Below, piece by piece: positions 1 through 6,374 of a stretch of DNA of 64,000 nt (position 1 is the first letter of the stretch; every line of letters starts with the position of its first letter). Source of the DNA: Halioglobus sp. (GTDB lineage Bacteria > Pseudomonadota > Gammaproteobacteria > Pseudomonadales > Halieaceae); contig PABK01000004.1 of NCBI GenBank assembly GCA_002699145.1, positions 123,200 through 187,199 of the forward strand. Reading direction: 5' to 3'. A program made the translations under genes and the position numbers. Under the pieces are notes generated by a model. The model made no database searches and had not been told where the DNA came from. It saw only the letters and a program-made list of their open reading frames with translations.

Positions 1-812
1 TGCTGGCGGCGGCGGGAGCGGACATCGTCATCGCCTGTCGCAACCCGCACAAAGCCGCGCGCGCCGCCGCCGGGATCGACAGCGCCGGCGGCAGTTGCGC
101 CACGGTTTCCCTGGATGTGTCCAGCCTCGCTTCGGTGCGTGAGGCGGCAGAGGACATCCGCGCGCGCTGGGACCGGCTGGACGGGCTGGTGAACAACGCC
201 GGTATCATGCAGCCGCCGCTAACGCTCAGTGCAGACGGCTACGAACTGCAGTTCGCCACCAATCACCTGGGACACTTCCTGCTGAGCGGGCTGCTGTTCG
301 ACCTGGTGGAGGCGGCCGCGGGGCGCATTGTCGCCGTGTCCAGCCTCGCGCACCTGCTGGGCCGGATTCACTTCGACGACCTGATGTTCCAGCGGCGCTA
401 CAATGCCTCGGCGGCCTACGCCCAGAGCAAGCTGGCCAATCTCATGTTCAGCCTGGAACTGCACCGGCGCCTGCAACTCGCGGGCAGCGCGGTGAGCGCG
501 GTGGCCTGTCATCCGGGCTTCGCCTCGACCTCGCTGTTCAGCACCGGGCCGCAGGGCCTGCTCAACGGCGCCTACAGGGTCGTCGACCCGGTGTTTGGGC
601 AGTCGGCGGTCAACGGGGCGATCCCCACTGTACTGGCGGCGGCGGGGAAAGAGGCCTGCGCCGGCGAGTACTACGGGCCGCGCGCCTTCGGCGGTATTCG
701 CGGCCCGGTCGGCAACGCCTACGTCAGCGCCAGGGCGCGCGACACCCGCGACGCGACGCGCCTGTGGCAGGTCAGCGAGGAACTGGTGGGGCTGGAGTGG
801 GGGCCGCGGTGA
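1..812 (+). CDS. Short-chain dehydrogenase/reductase, 5' truncated by window edge
   Basis: The reading frame is open from base 3 to the TGA at 810-812, so the N-terminus with the nucleotide-binding glycine motif mostly lies outside the window. Visible are the beta-strand/Arg region IACRNPHKA near the edge (typical of NADP-preferring SDRs), the NNAG motif at about nt 192-203, and the catalytic YxxxK (YAQSK, Tyr at 417-419, Lys at 429-431). The layout resembles the retinol-dehydrogenase/WWOX-like branch of classical SDRs, which oxidise or reduce lipophilic alcohols and ketones. The substrate is unknown. It converges with the TetR gene downstream. The family call is secure; the start and the specific role are not determinable here. 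Confidence 0.85.
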   Translation, partial: LAAAGADIVIACRNPHKAARAAAGIDSAGGSCATVSLDVSSLASVREAAEDIRARWDRLDGLVNNAGIMQPPLTLSADGYELQFATNHLGHFLLSGLLFDLVEAAAGRIVAVSSLAHLLGRIHFDDLMFQRRYNASAAYAQSKLANLMFSLELHRRLQLAGSAVSAVACHPGFASTSLFSTGPQGLLNGAYRVVDPVFGQSAVNGAIPTVLAAAGKEACAGEYYGPRAFGGIRGPVGNAYVSARARDTRDATRLWQVSEELVGLEWGPR

Positions 813-868
813 ACGGACTCCCGCTGAACGCACTTTTCGGGGCAGCCCGGACGCCCGAGCAGTAGCGC

Positions 869-885
869 GGACGGCTCAGCCGTCC
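869..885. other. Short perfect hairpin between convergent genes
   Basis: GGACGGCT, one base, AGCCGTCC: perfect 8-bp arms. It overlaps the stop codon of the minus-strand TetR gene and lies downstream of the SDR stop. It could act as a bidirectional terminator stem, but no T-tract follows on either strand, so this is weak. Confidence 0.3.
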
Positions 886-1445
886 AGTTGCTGACGTACA
901 AACACCTCGGCCATGTCCCTGGCGCGAGTGGCGGCCTGCCGGTCGCCGATAACGTGTGCGTAGACGATGGCGCCTTCCATCAACAGGTTGATCTGGTGCG
1001 CCAGCGCGGCCGGGTCGCGCGCGCCCGCCAGTTGTGCCTGCTCGCGAATGTAATCCACCACCAGGCGTTTGTGCTCGGCGGCGACCATGTGGCTGGGGTT
1101 GTCCTGTGCGGAAAACTCGGCCGCCGCATTAATGAACATGCAGCCGCTGAAGCCATCCTCGTTAAACCAGTCTCCCAGGAAGTCGAATAGCGCCAGCAGC
1201 CTGTCCCTGGGCGCGGCGGCTCGGCGCTCTGTCTCGCGCATCATCTTGTTGCGAAACATTTCGTCGCGCTTGCGCAGGGTGGCGAGAATCAATTCATCCT
1301 TGGAGCGAAAGTGGCTGTAGAGCGTCTTTTTCGACACGCCCGCGCTGGCGATGATCTTGTCCACGCCCGTGGCATTGAAGCCGTGGCGATAGAACAGGCG
1401 CAGGGCCTCGTCGACGATCTGTTCGCGTTTGGAGGGTGATGGCAT
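876..1445 (-). CDS. TetR/AcrR family transcriptional regulator
   Basis: 189 residues, normal length for the family. The N-terminal helix-turn-helix is clear: helix 1 (EQIVDEALRLFYRHGF), then recognition-helix region GVSKKTLYSHFRSKDEL at residues 36-52. The C-terminal ligand/dimer domain contains GCMFINAAAEF, typical of one TetR subgroup. It is divergent from the NTF2-like gene, and two related 16-bp operator candidates lie in the 208-bp intergenic region, one 23 bp upstream of its own start and one inside the promoter spacer of the NTF2-like gene. It probably represses both. The inducing ligand is unknown; the similarity of the sites to NemR-type operators (TAGACC-N4-GGTCTA) hints at reactive electrophiles or carbonyls, which is inference. 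Confidence 0.9.
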   Translation of the reverse strand: MPSPSKREQIVDEALRLFYRHGFNATGVDKIIASAGVSKKTLYSHFRSKDELILATLRKRDEMFRNKMMRETERRAAAPRDRLLALFDFLGDWFNEDGFSGCMFINAAAEFSAQDNPSHMVAAEHKRLVVDYIREQAQLAGARDPAALAHQINLLMEGAIVYAHVIGDRQAATRARDMAEVFVRQQLDG

Positions 1446-1467
1446 GAGCGTTTCCCCGGTTTTTGGG

Positions 1468-1483
1468 TAGACTGATTAGTTTA
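1468..1483. promoter_or_regulatory. Putative TetR operator 1
   Basis: TAGACTGATTAGTTTA, an imperfect palindrome 23 bp upstream of the TetR start codon. It matches the reverse complement of the second site at 1591-1606 at 12 of 16 positions (shared TAGACYGATYWGTTTM). Autoregulation is inferred. Confidence 0.55.
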
Positions 1484-1581
1484 TCCAGATTGCCCCAAAG
1501 AAGCCACATCCCTCACGAGCCATTTCCCAACATGCGCGCCAACTGCGACCTGATAGCCAACAAAATTTTTCACAGCACGTA

Positions 1582-1610
1582 TTGACAGAGGAAACAGATC
1601 GGTCTATCTT
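1582..1610 (+). promoter_or_regulatory. Promoter of the NTF2-like gene with embedded operator 2
   Basis: A perfect -35 TTGACA (1582-1587), a 17-bp spacer and -10 TATCTT (1605-1610). The candidate operator GAAACAGATCGGTCTA (1591-1606) fills the spacer, the classical layout for TetR repression. A further imperfect inverted repeat GGTCTATCT (1601-1609) / AGACAGACC (1623-1631) overlaps it. Function is inferred from layout only. Confidence 0.6.
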
Positions 1611-1653
1611 CCCTTCTCAAGTAGACAGACCTGTACACCTTGAGAGGCAGAGC

Positions 1654-2139
1654 ATGAGCAATCAGATCAAACCCCCGTTCACCCGTGAGAGCGCCCTGGC
1701 CAAGGTCCAGCGCGGCGAGGACCTGTGGAATTCGAAAGATCCCGCCCACGTCGCACTTGCCTACACGCCGGACTGTACCTGGCGCAACCGCAATGAATTT
1801 TTCCAGGGGCGCGAGGCTATCGAGGCCTTCCTGCAGCGCAAATGGCAGCGCGAACTGGACTATCGCCTGTACAAGGAGCTGTTCAGCTTCGCCGGGAATC
1901 GTATTGCGGTGCACTTCCGTTACGAGTACCGCGACGACAGCGGGCAGTGGTACCGCGCCTTTGGTAACGAACACTGGGTTTTCGACGAGGACGGGCTGAT
2001 GAGCAGCCGCGACGCGAGCATCAACGAGGTAGCGATTCGGGCGGACCAGCGCGAGATAGCGTTGGACGGCGCGCAGCCCCGCGAGCAGGAAAAACCGACA
2101 GGGGAGGGCGCCTATGCGAATGATACGGGCCTGAAATGA
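1654..2139 (+). CDS. NTF2-like fold protein, DUF1348 family
   Basis: 161 residues from the ATG at 1654, chosen because GAGAGG lies just upstream; an in-frame TTG at 1582 is really the -35 element. The sequence has the features of the nuclear transport factor 2-like/DUF1348 family: AKVQRGEDLWNSKDP, TWRNRNEFFQGREAIEAFL, FRYEYRDDSGQWYRAFGNEHWVFDEDGLM. Proteins of this fold are small cone-shaped enzymes or binding proteins. DUF1348 has no firmly established reaction. It is under the apparent control of the divergent TetR protein, so it probably takes part in a stress or detoxification response, possibly together with the YHS/bufferin genes 90 bp downstream, although those may have their own promoter. 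Confidence 0.8.
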   Translation: MSNQIKPPFTRESALAKVQRGEDLWNSKDPAHVALAYTPDCTWRNRNEFFQGREAIEAFLQRKWQRELDYRLYKELFSFAGNRIAVHFRYEYRDDSGQWYRAFGNEHWVFDEDGLMSSRDASINEVAIRADQREIALDGAQPREQEKPTGEGAYANDTGLK

Positions 2140-2229
2140 TCAGGCTGCGGCCCCTGCGCCGCGCTGCAGTTTGCAACAAGGCAACACGCTTTAACCACTG
2201 ACAAATACACTCGACAGGAGTTATCGAAC

Positions 2230-2709
2230 ATGAATATCTTGAAACATCTGAAACGTTGCGCGGCGGTCGTCGCCGTTGTCTTTTCCGCCGGCAGCTTCGC
2301 CGCCGACGTGCAAATCAACACGGACGCCAACGACCTGGCAATCCACGGCTACGACGCGGTGTCGTATTTCACGCAAACCGGGCCGGTCAAGGGTGAGCCG
2401 CGCTACAGCGCATCGTATAACGATGCGATCTACCACTTCGCCTCAGCCGCCAACCGCGATGCATTCCGCGCCGACCCGGCCCGCTACGCGCCGCAATTTG
2501 GCGGCTATTGCGCCATGGGCGTCGCCCTGAACAAGAAACTGGACGTGGACCCCATGGCCTGGCGCATTGTCGACGGCAAGCTGTACCTGAACCTGAACAA
2601 GCAGGTGCAACGCAAGTGGCAGGAGGATGTGCCGGGCAACATCAGTACGGCTGAGCGCAACTGGTTCGGCATCCATAACCTGACTGTCGCGCAACTCGAG
2701 GACGAGTAA
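2230..2709 (+). CDS. Secreted YHS-domain protein
   Basis: 159 residues with an N-terminal signal peptide (hydrophobic AAVVAVVFSAGSFA, cleavage likely after residue 24-25). The mature part is a YHS domain: GYDAVSYF at residues 40-47, FGGYCAMGVAL at 90-100 with Cys94, then DPMAWRIVDGKLYLNLN at 107-123. YHS domains occur in copper- and other metal-handling proteins; periplasmic location is inferred from the signal peptide. A strong ribosome binding site (ACAGGAG) precedes the start. Standing 131 bp before a bufferin operon, it may be the first gene of the same copper-response unit. Confidence 0.85.
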   Translation: MNILKHLKRCAAVVAVVFSAGSFAADVQINTDANDLAIHGYDAVSYFTQTGPVKGEPRYSASYNDAIYHFASAANRDAFRADPARYAPQFGGYCAMGVALNKKLDVDPMAWRIVDGKLYLNLNKQVQRKWQEDVPGNISTAERNWFGIHNLTVAQLEDE

Positions 2710-2840
2710 GCGCATCGATTTCTGGCCGGTGAGGGTTCGTTCCCCGGGAGAGGTGCATGTCCCCACTCCCCACCCCGAAACCTCTCCAGCGGACCCTCAA
2801 GGCCAGATTTTTTTCATCCAAGCTGAAGGAGTACATAGTT

Positions 2841-3134
2841 ATGAACAAGAAACTGATCGCCAGCGCCGCTCTCGCGGCGGCCCTGTCAACCCTGGTCGCG
2901 GTACCTGCCAGCGCCGCTGGCAAGGAAAAATGCTACGGCATTGCCGGAATCGGCCAGAACGACTGCGGCAACCTCGCGGGCACACATTCCTGTGCCGGCC
3001 AGTCCACCGTCGATAAGGATCCCGGCGAGTGGAAACTGGTAGAGGAGGGCACCTGCATCGACCTGGGCGGCATGCTCAAGGCGCAAGCGAAGGCGCGCTA
3101 CGAGGCCAGCCAGAAAGCCATGGCGAAGGGATGA
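2841..3134 (+). CDS. bufA1: Bufferin precursor BufA1 (DUF2282), periplasmic copper-binding RiPP
   Basis: 97 residues from the ATG at 2841, preceded by GAAGGAG. A Sec signal peptide (residues 1-26, ...VPASAA) is followed by a short mature peptide with four cysteines, C31, C42, C51 and C72, in the bufferin-1 pattern EKCYGIAG...DCGN...HSCAGQS...EEGTC. Bufferins are ribosomally made metallophores whose cysteines are converted by the DUF692/MNIO enzyme BufB (established for the family); the product chelates copper in the periplasm. bufB, bufC and a DoxX gene follow, which confirms the assignment by context. A small unknown gene is inserted between bufA1 and bufB. Confidence 0.9.
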   Translation: MNKKLIASAALAAALSTLVAVPASAAGKEKCYGIAGIGQNDCGNLAGTHSCAGQSTVDKDPGEWKLVEEGTCIDLGGMLKAQAKARYEASQKAMAKG

Positions 3135-3198
3135 AACCTGTCCCGTTCACACAAGAGGCGCCCCGGCGCCTCTGTCCAAAATCAGGAGGACTAGCGCG

Positions 3199-3522
3199 AT
3201 GAACCCGGCAGAGAGACTGGCCTTGATCTACGCCTTCCTGGCTTCGGCATCCATGCACAGCCAGAGCCTCAACTCGCAGTTACTGGACAACCTGCCCACG
3301 AGTTCGCTGGACAGCGTATTGATGAGTGCCACGGACAGGTCGCAGGACTGCGAGGCGAAGGTACAGGCGCAGCGTGGCGACGAACGTCGGGCACGCTGGT
3401 TGCTTGCCTCGGGCTGCGCCCTGCAGGGGGTTCCCCTGGCGCAGCCCGCCCACGATCCGTTGTTGGCCGTGGACGAGCGGCCGTTGCCCGTGCACAGCGG
3501 TGCCCGCACGAGCAGTTTTTGA
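3199..3522 (+). CDS. Small protein of unknown function inside the bufferin operon
   Basis: 107 residues. An excellent ribosome binding site AGGAGGA (3184-3190) stands 8 bp before the ATG, and spacing to bufA1 (64 bp) and bufB (31 bp) is that of an operon gene, so it is probably expressed. No known domain was recognised. The N-terminus has a short hydrophobic stretch (LALIYAFLASA, residues 7-17) that may be a weak signal or anchor; two cysteines (C51 in SQDCEAK, C73 in ASGCALQ) and a basic segment RGDERRARW (59-67) are visible. The C-terminus is Pro-rich. It does not look like another bufferin precursor because it lacks the cysteine-rich core. Role unknown. Confidence 0.6.
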   Translation: MNPAERLALIYAFLASASMHSQSLNSQLLDNLPTSSLDSVLMSATDRSQDCEAKVQAQRGDERRARWLLASGCALQGVPLAQPAHDPLLAVDERPLPVHSGARTSSF

Positions 3523-3553
3523 AATGCATGTTTTGCGCGACCAGGAGAATCCC

Positions 3554-4426
3554 ATGGAAACTGCCAGCGGCATATTCCCCCACAAGGTGGGCGTCGGTTT
3601 GCGTCACGCCCACTACGAGGCCGCGCTGACGTCCGCCGCGCACATCGACTTCGTGGAAGTGCACGCGGAAAATTTCTACATGGAGGGCGGCGCCAGCATC
3701 GCGGTACTGGAACGGGCGCGTGAGCTGTACGACCTCAGCCTGCACTGCACCGCCCTGGGCCTGGGGTCCGCGGTGGGGGTGTCGAGGCGCGCGGTGGCAA
3801 AACTCGCCGTCCTGGTCGAACGGTTCGACCCGCTGCTGGTATCCGACCACCTGTGTTTTTGCTGGGTGGATATCGACGGCAGGCGCGTGCACGCGGGTGA
3901 CCTGTTGCCCGTGCAGCGCAATCGCGCGTCCCTGGACGTGCTGGTGGACAACATAGACCAGGTGCAGCAGGCCATCGGCAGGCCGCTGCTGCTGGAGAAT
4001 GTCTCCAGTTACGTGGATGACCCGGACCAGCAGTACGGGGAGGCGGAGTTCCTCTCACGCCTGGCGGAGCGCAGTGGCTGCCAGTTGCTGGTGGATATCA
4101 ACAACCTGCTGGTAAACGCCCATAACCTGGGTATTGAAGATCCTGTCCGCTATGCGCTGGCCTGGCTGGTGCAATTACCGGCGGCGGCGGTGCGTGAGCT
4201 GCATCTTGCGGGGTACACGCCGACGCCGCCGGGCGAGCTGGCAGTGGATGACCACGGCGCCCCGGTTACCGCGCAGGCCTGGGAGGTCTATGCACATGCC
4301 CTGGGGCGGCTCGGCCCGGTGGCGACCCTCGTTGAATGGGATACGCGCCTGCCGACGTGGTCGCGCCTGCTACAGGAAGCGGATACCGCACGGGGCATTG
4401 TCCCCGCAGCCACGGAGGCGGCGTAG
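3554..4426 (+). CDS. bufB: BufB, DUF692/MNIO multinuclear iron oxidase for bufferin maturation
   Basis: 290 residues from the ATG at 3554 (CAGGAG 6 bp upstream; longer in-frame extension upstream is rejected because it overlaps the preceding gene and is of shadow composition). This TIM-barrel family (relatives include MbnB of methanobactin synthesis) uses iron and oxygen to modify cysteines of a partner peptide. Likely metal or active-site residues are visible: E35/H37 in DFVEVHAEN, H99 in VSDHLCF, E148 in LLLENVSSY, D181 in DINNLLVNAHN with H190, H217 in ELHLAGY, D233/H234, and E261/D263 in VEWD. It lies 3 bp before bufC, so the two are translationally linked. Confidence 0.93.
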   Translation: METASGIFPHKVGVGLRHAHYEAALTSAAHIDFVEVHAENFYMEGGASIAVLERARELYDLSLHCTALGLGSAVGVSRRAVAKLAVLVERFDPLLVSDHLCFCWVDIDGRRVHAGDLLPVQRNRASLDVLVDNIDQVQQAIGRPLLLENVSSYVDDPDQQYGEAEFLSRLAERSGCQLLVDINNLLVNAHNLGIEDPVRYALAWLVQLPAAAVRELHLAGYTPTPPGELAVDDHGAPVTAQAWEVYAHALGRLGPVATLVEWDTRLPTWSRLLQEADTARGIVPAATEAA

Positions 4427-4429
4427 CTC

Positions 4430-5197
4430 ATGCAGGCCCCGGGAACAGGTATGGATACCGCGCTGGCGCGGCAGCAGTCACACTTCGCCCGCCAGGTCCT
4501 GTGCGCGCCTGCCACCGCCGCACACCCCGCAAGCGGGCAGGGGCTGGACGTCTACCGCCGCAACCTGCGCGCGGTCGCGGTCGCCGCGCTGGGGGTTAGC
4601 TATCCGACAGTGCTGCGCCTGCTGGGCCGCGCGGAATTCACGGCATTGGCGGCGCAATTGTTGCGCCAGTATCCACCCGCGACGGGGGACTGGGGCGAGT
4701 GGGGCAGGGAACTGCCCGCGCTGGTCCGCAGCTCGCAAGCGGGCAGGGCGTTTCCCTTTGTCGCGCCGCTGGCGCGACTGGACTGGCTGCGCCATTGCGC
4801 CAATCGCGCCGCGGATGCACGCTTTGACCCATCCACACTGGGTCTGCTCGAGTCCGCTGAACTGGATGCACTGGGTATCGCTGTTGCACCGCAGGTTGGC
4901 CTGTTGCGTTCGCAGTATCCGCTGCTTGAACTGCTCGACTGGCACGCGCAACCGATCGCGGTGGAGCGCGAACTGACGGTGACTGCAGTGCCGCGCCCGG
5001 TGCTGGTGTACCGCGAAGGCCTCAGGGTGAGGCAGCGCTACATCACGCAGGCTGAGTACGGCTTCCTGCAAGGCCTGCGCACCGGGCGCACGGTAGGCCA
5101 GTTGCTGGAGGCGCCCGGCGCCCGGGCCCTCGATTTTCCTGACTGGCTCGCCAGGGCCATCGACGAAAGCATCATCACACACTTTTATTCAACCTGA
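4430..5197 (+). CDS. bufC: BufC, DUF2063 partner of BufB
   Basis: 255 residues. The N-terminal DUF2063 (HvfC/BufC) domain is recognisable from LDVYRRNLRAVAVAALGVSYPTVLRLLGRAEFTALAAQLL (about residues 39-80) and ARLDWLRHCANRA (about 113-125); the C-terminal part (VLVYREGLRVRQRYITQAEYGFLQGLRTG) resembles a winged-helix/RRE-like recognition module. In characterised MNIO systems the BufC-type protein binds the precursor peptide and presents it to the iron enzyme. The start ATG at 4430 follows the bufB stop after 3 bp; an internal ATG at 4451 is an alternative start. Confidence 0.88.
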   Translation: MQAPGTGMDTALARQQSHFARQVLCAPATAAHPASGQGLDVYRRNLRAVAVAALGVSYPTVLRLLGRAEFTALAAQLLRQYPPATGDWGEWGRELPALVRSSQAGRAFPFVAPLARLDWLRHCANRAADARFDPSTLGLLESAELDALGIAVAPQVGLLRSQYPLLELLDWHAQPIAVERELTVTAVPRPVLVYREGLRVRQRYITQAEYGFLQGLRTGRTVGQLLEAPGARALDFPDWLARAIDESIITHFYST

Positions 5198-5216
5198 CCC
5201 AATCCTGGAGGACATC

Positions 5217-5663
5217 ATGCAACTCACCATCCGATCACTGGCAAAACACTACTACCGGCTGTCCGAGCCCCTGAGCAACACGTCAGTACTGGCCCAGGCA
5301 GCGGCGCGCCTGTACGTAGCCTGGGTGTTTTTCGCCTCGGGCCTGACCAAGCTGCGCGACTGGGACACCACGTTGTTCCTGTTCGAATACGAATACAGCG
5401 TGCCGCTGCTGCCATTCGAGCTGGCGGCGTACATGGCGACCGCTGGCGAGATCCTGCTGCCGGTCCTGCTGGTACTCGGCCTGGCCAGCCGCTTTGCCGC
5501 GGCCGGTTTGCTGGTCGTCAACATCGTCGCGGTAATCAGCCTGCAGGACGTGCCCACCGCGGCGTTGTACCTTCACTACATCTGGAGCCTGTTGCTGCTG
5601 CAGATCATCATCTGGGGCGGCGGCCAACTCGCGCTGGACCGCTGGAGCAGGCGTGTGCTGTGA
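5217..5663 (+). CDS. DoxX-family membrane protein of the bufferin operon
   Basis: 148 residues with four predicted transmembrane segments and the family signature RLYVAWVFFASGLTKLRDWDTTLFLFEYEYSVPLLP, followed by AGEILLPVLLVLGLASR. DoxX-like proteins are regular last members of bufferin operons and are thought to act in membrane redox or quinone-linked steps; the precise reaction is not known. GGAGG stands 9 bp upstream of the ATG. It is the last gene before the 49-bp repeat array. Confidence 0.88.
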   Translation: MQLTIRSLAKHYYRLSEPLSNTSVLAQAAARLYVAWVFFASGLTKLRDWDTTLFLFEYEYSVPLLPFELAAYMATAGEILLPVLLVLGLASRFAAAGLLVVNIVAVISLQDVPTAALYLHYIWSLLLLQIIIWGGGQLALDRWSRRVL

Positions 5664-5761
5664 GCGGGTCGAGTGGAGAGAAACTGGACCGGTGAATACA
5701 CCCGTTGTCAGCATGCTTTGCGCAACTGCAAAACAGAATAATGCCTAGCAAAGGCTGAGTC

Positions 5762-6042
5762 CCATCACCCGTCATTCCCGCGAAAGCGGGAATCCAGCGC
5801 CCGCTCAGCACCATCATCCGTCATTCCCGCGAAAGCAGGAATCCAGCGCCTGCTCTGTACCATCACCCGTCATTCCCGCGAAAGCGGGAATCCAGCTCCC
5901 GCTCAGCACCATCACCCGTCATTCCCGCGAAAGCGGGAATCCAGCTCCCGCTCAGCACCATCATCCGTCATTCCCGCGAAAGCGGGAATCCAGGGCTGCT
6001 CTGTACCATCACCCGTCATTCCCGCGAAAGCGGGAATCCAGC
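5762..6042. repeat. Six tandem copies of a 49-bp palindromic repeat
   Basis: Copies begin at 5762, 5811, 5860, 5909, 5958 and 6006; the fifth is 48 bp and the last is cut at about 37 bp. Each contains ATTCCCGCGAAAGCGGGAAT (at 5774, 5823, 5872, 5921, 5970, 6018): 8-bp arms closed by a GAAA tetraloop, with one mismatch in copy 2. The core matches the widespread proteobacterial/neisserial dRS3-like repeat class (ATTCCC-N8-GGGAAT). The linkers (CCAGC..CCGCTCAGCACCATCA) are also repeated, so this is a tandem array, not a CRISPR. It may terminate or stabilise the bufferin operon mRNA. Confidence 0.9.
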
Positions 6043-6151
6043 CGCAACCGCGATTTCCCTTAAAACCGGCATGCCAACTGACCGCAAACATAGGCAACGG
6101 AACAGTGCGCCACCTCCTCGCCGATCCATCCACAACTGCGCATAATATATA

Positions 6152-6164
6152 TTATGTTAAATAA
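6152..6164. repeat. Motif TTATGTTAAATAA, copy 1
   Basis: Identical 13-mer to the two copies at 7669 and 7687. It is a semi-palindrome (TTAT..ATAA) in an otherwise GC-rich genome. Possibly an operator; function unknown. Confidence 0.5.
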
Positions 6165-6374
6165 GACATTTGGACACACAGTTGTCCACAGCCTCTGCTG
6201 CCAGGAAGGAATGATCAGGAATACGTACCGCGGCAAGCGTGGCCCGTGCAAGAATATGCAGGCGTGCAATAAGACGGTCGCCGCTGCGCGACCGCTACAC
6301 TGTTCAGGCGGGTTCGTTACAAAGACAGGAACGCCAGGGACGGCGCGTTGTGCGCACTGCCCGGGCGCGAGTGA

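Larger units (their letters stand above)
5664..6374. other. 711-bp intergenic region with repeat array and one AT-rich motif
   Basis: No convincing gene. It contains the six-copy repeat array (5762-6042) and an AT-rich patch with TTATGTTAAATAA at 6152-6164, a motif found twice more upstream of the next gene. A short open frame at 6154-6408 has no ribosome binding site or recognisable sequence and is not called. Confidence 0.8.

Noticed and set aside
1582..1653. N-terminal extension of the NTF2-like protein to a TTG at 1582
   Set aside because: The TTG is part of the perfect -35 TTGACA; the ATG at 1654 has a ribosome binding site and fits the family start.
2191..2215. ECF-type promoter (TTAACC-N15-CGAC) before the YHS gene, as bufferin genes can be under ECF sigma factors
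   Set aside because: Only a partial match with 15-bp rather than 16-bp spacing, and no sigma/anti-sigma gene is nearby; too weak to call.
5762..6042. Possible CRISPR array (regularly spaced palindromic repeats)
   Set aside because: The segments between the palindromes are nearly identical rather than unique spacers, and no cas genes are present; it is a tandem repeat array.
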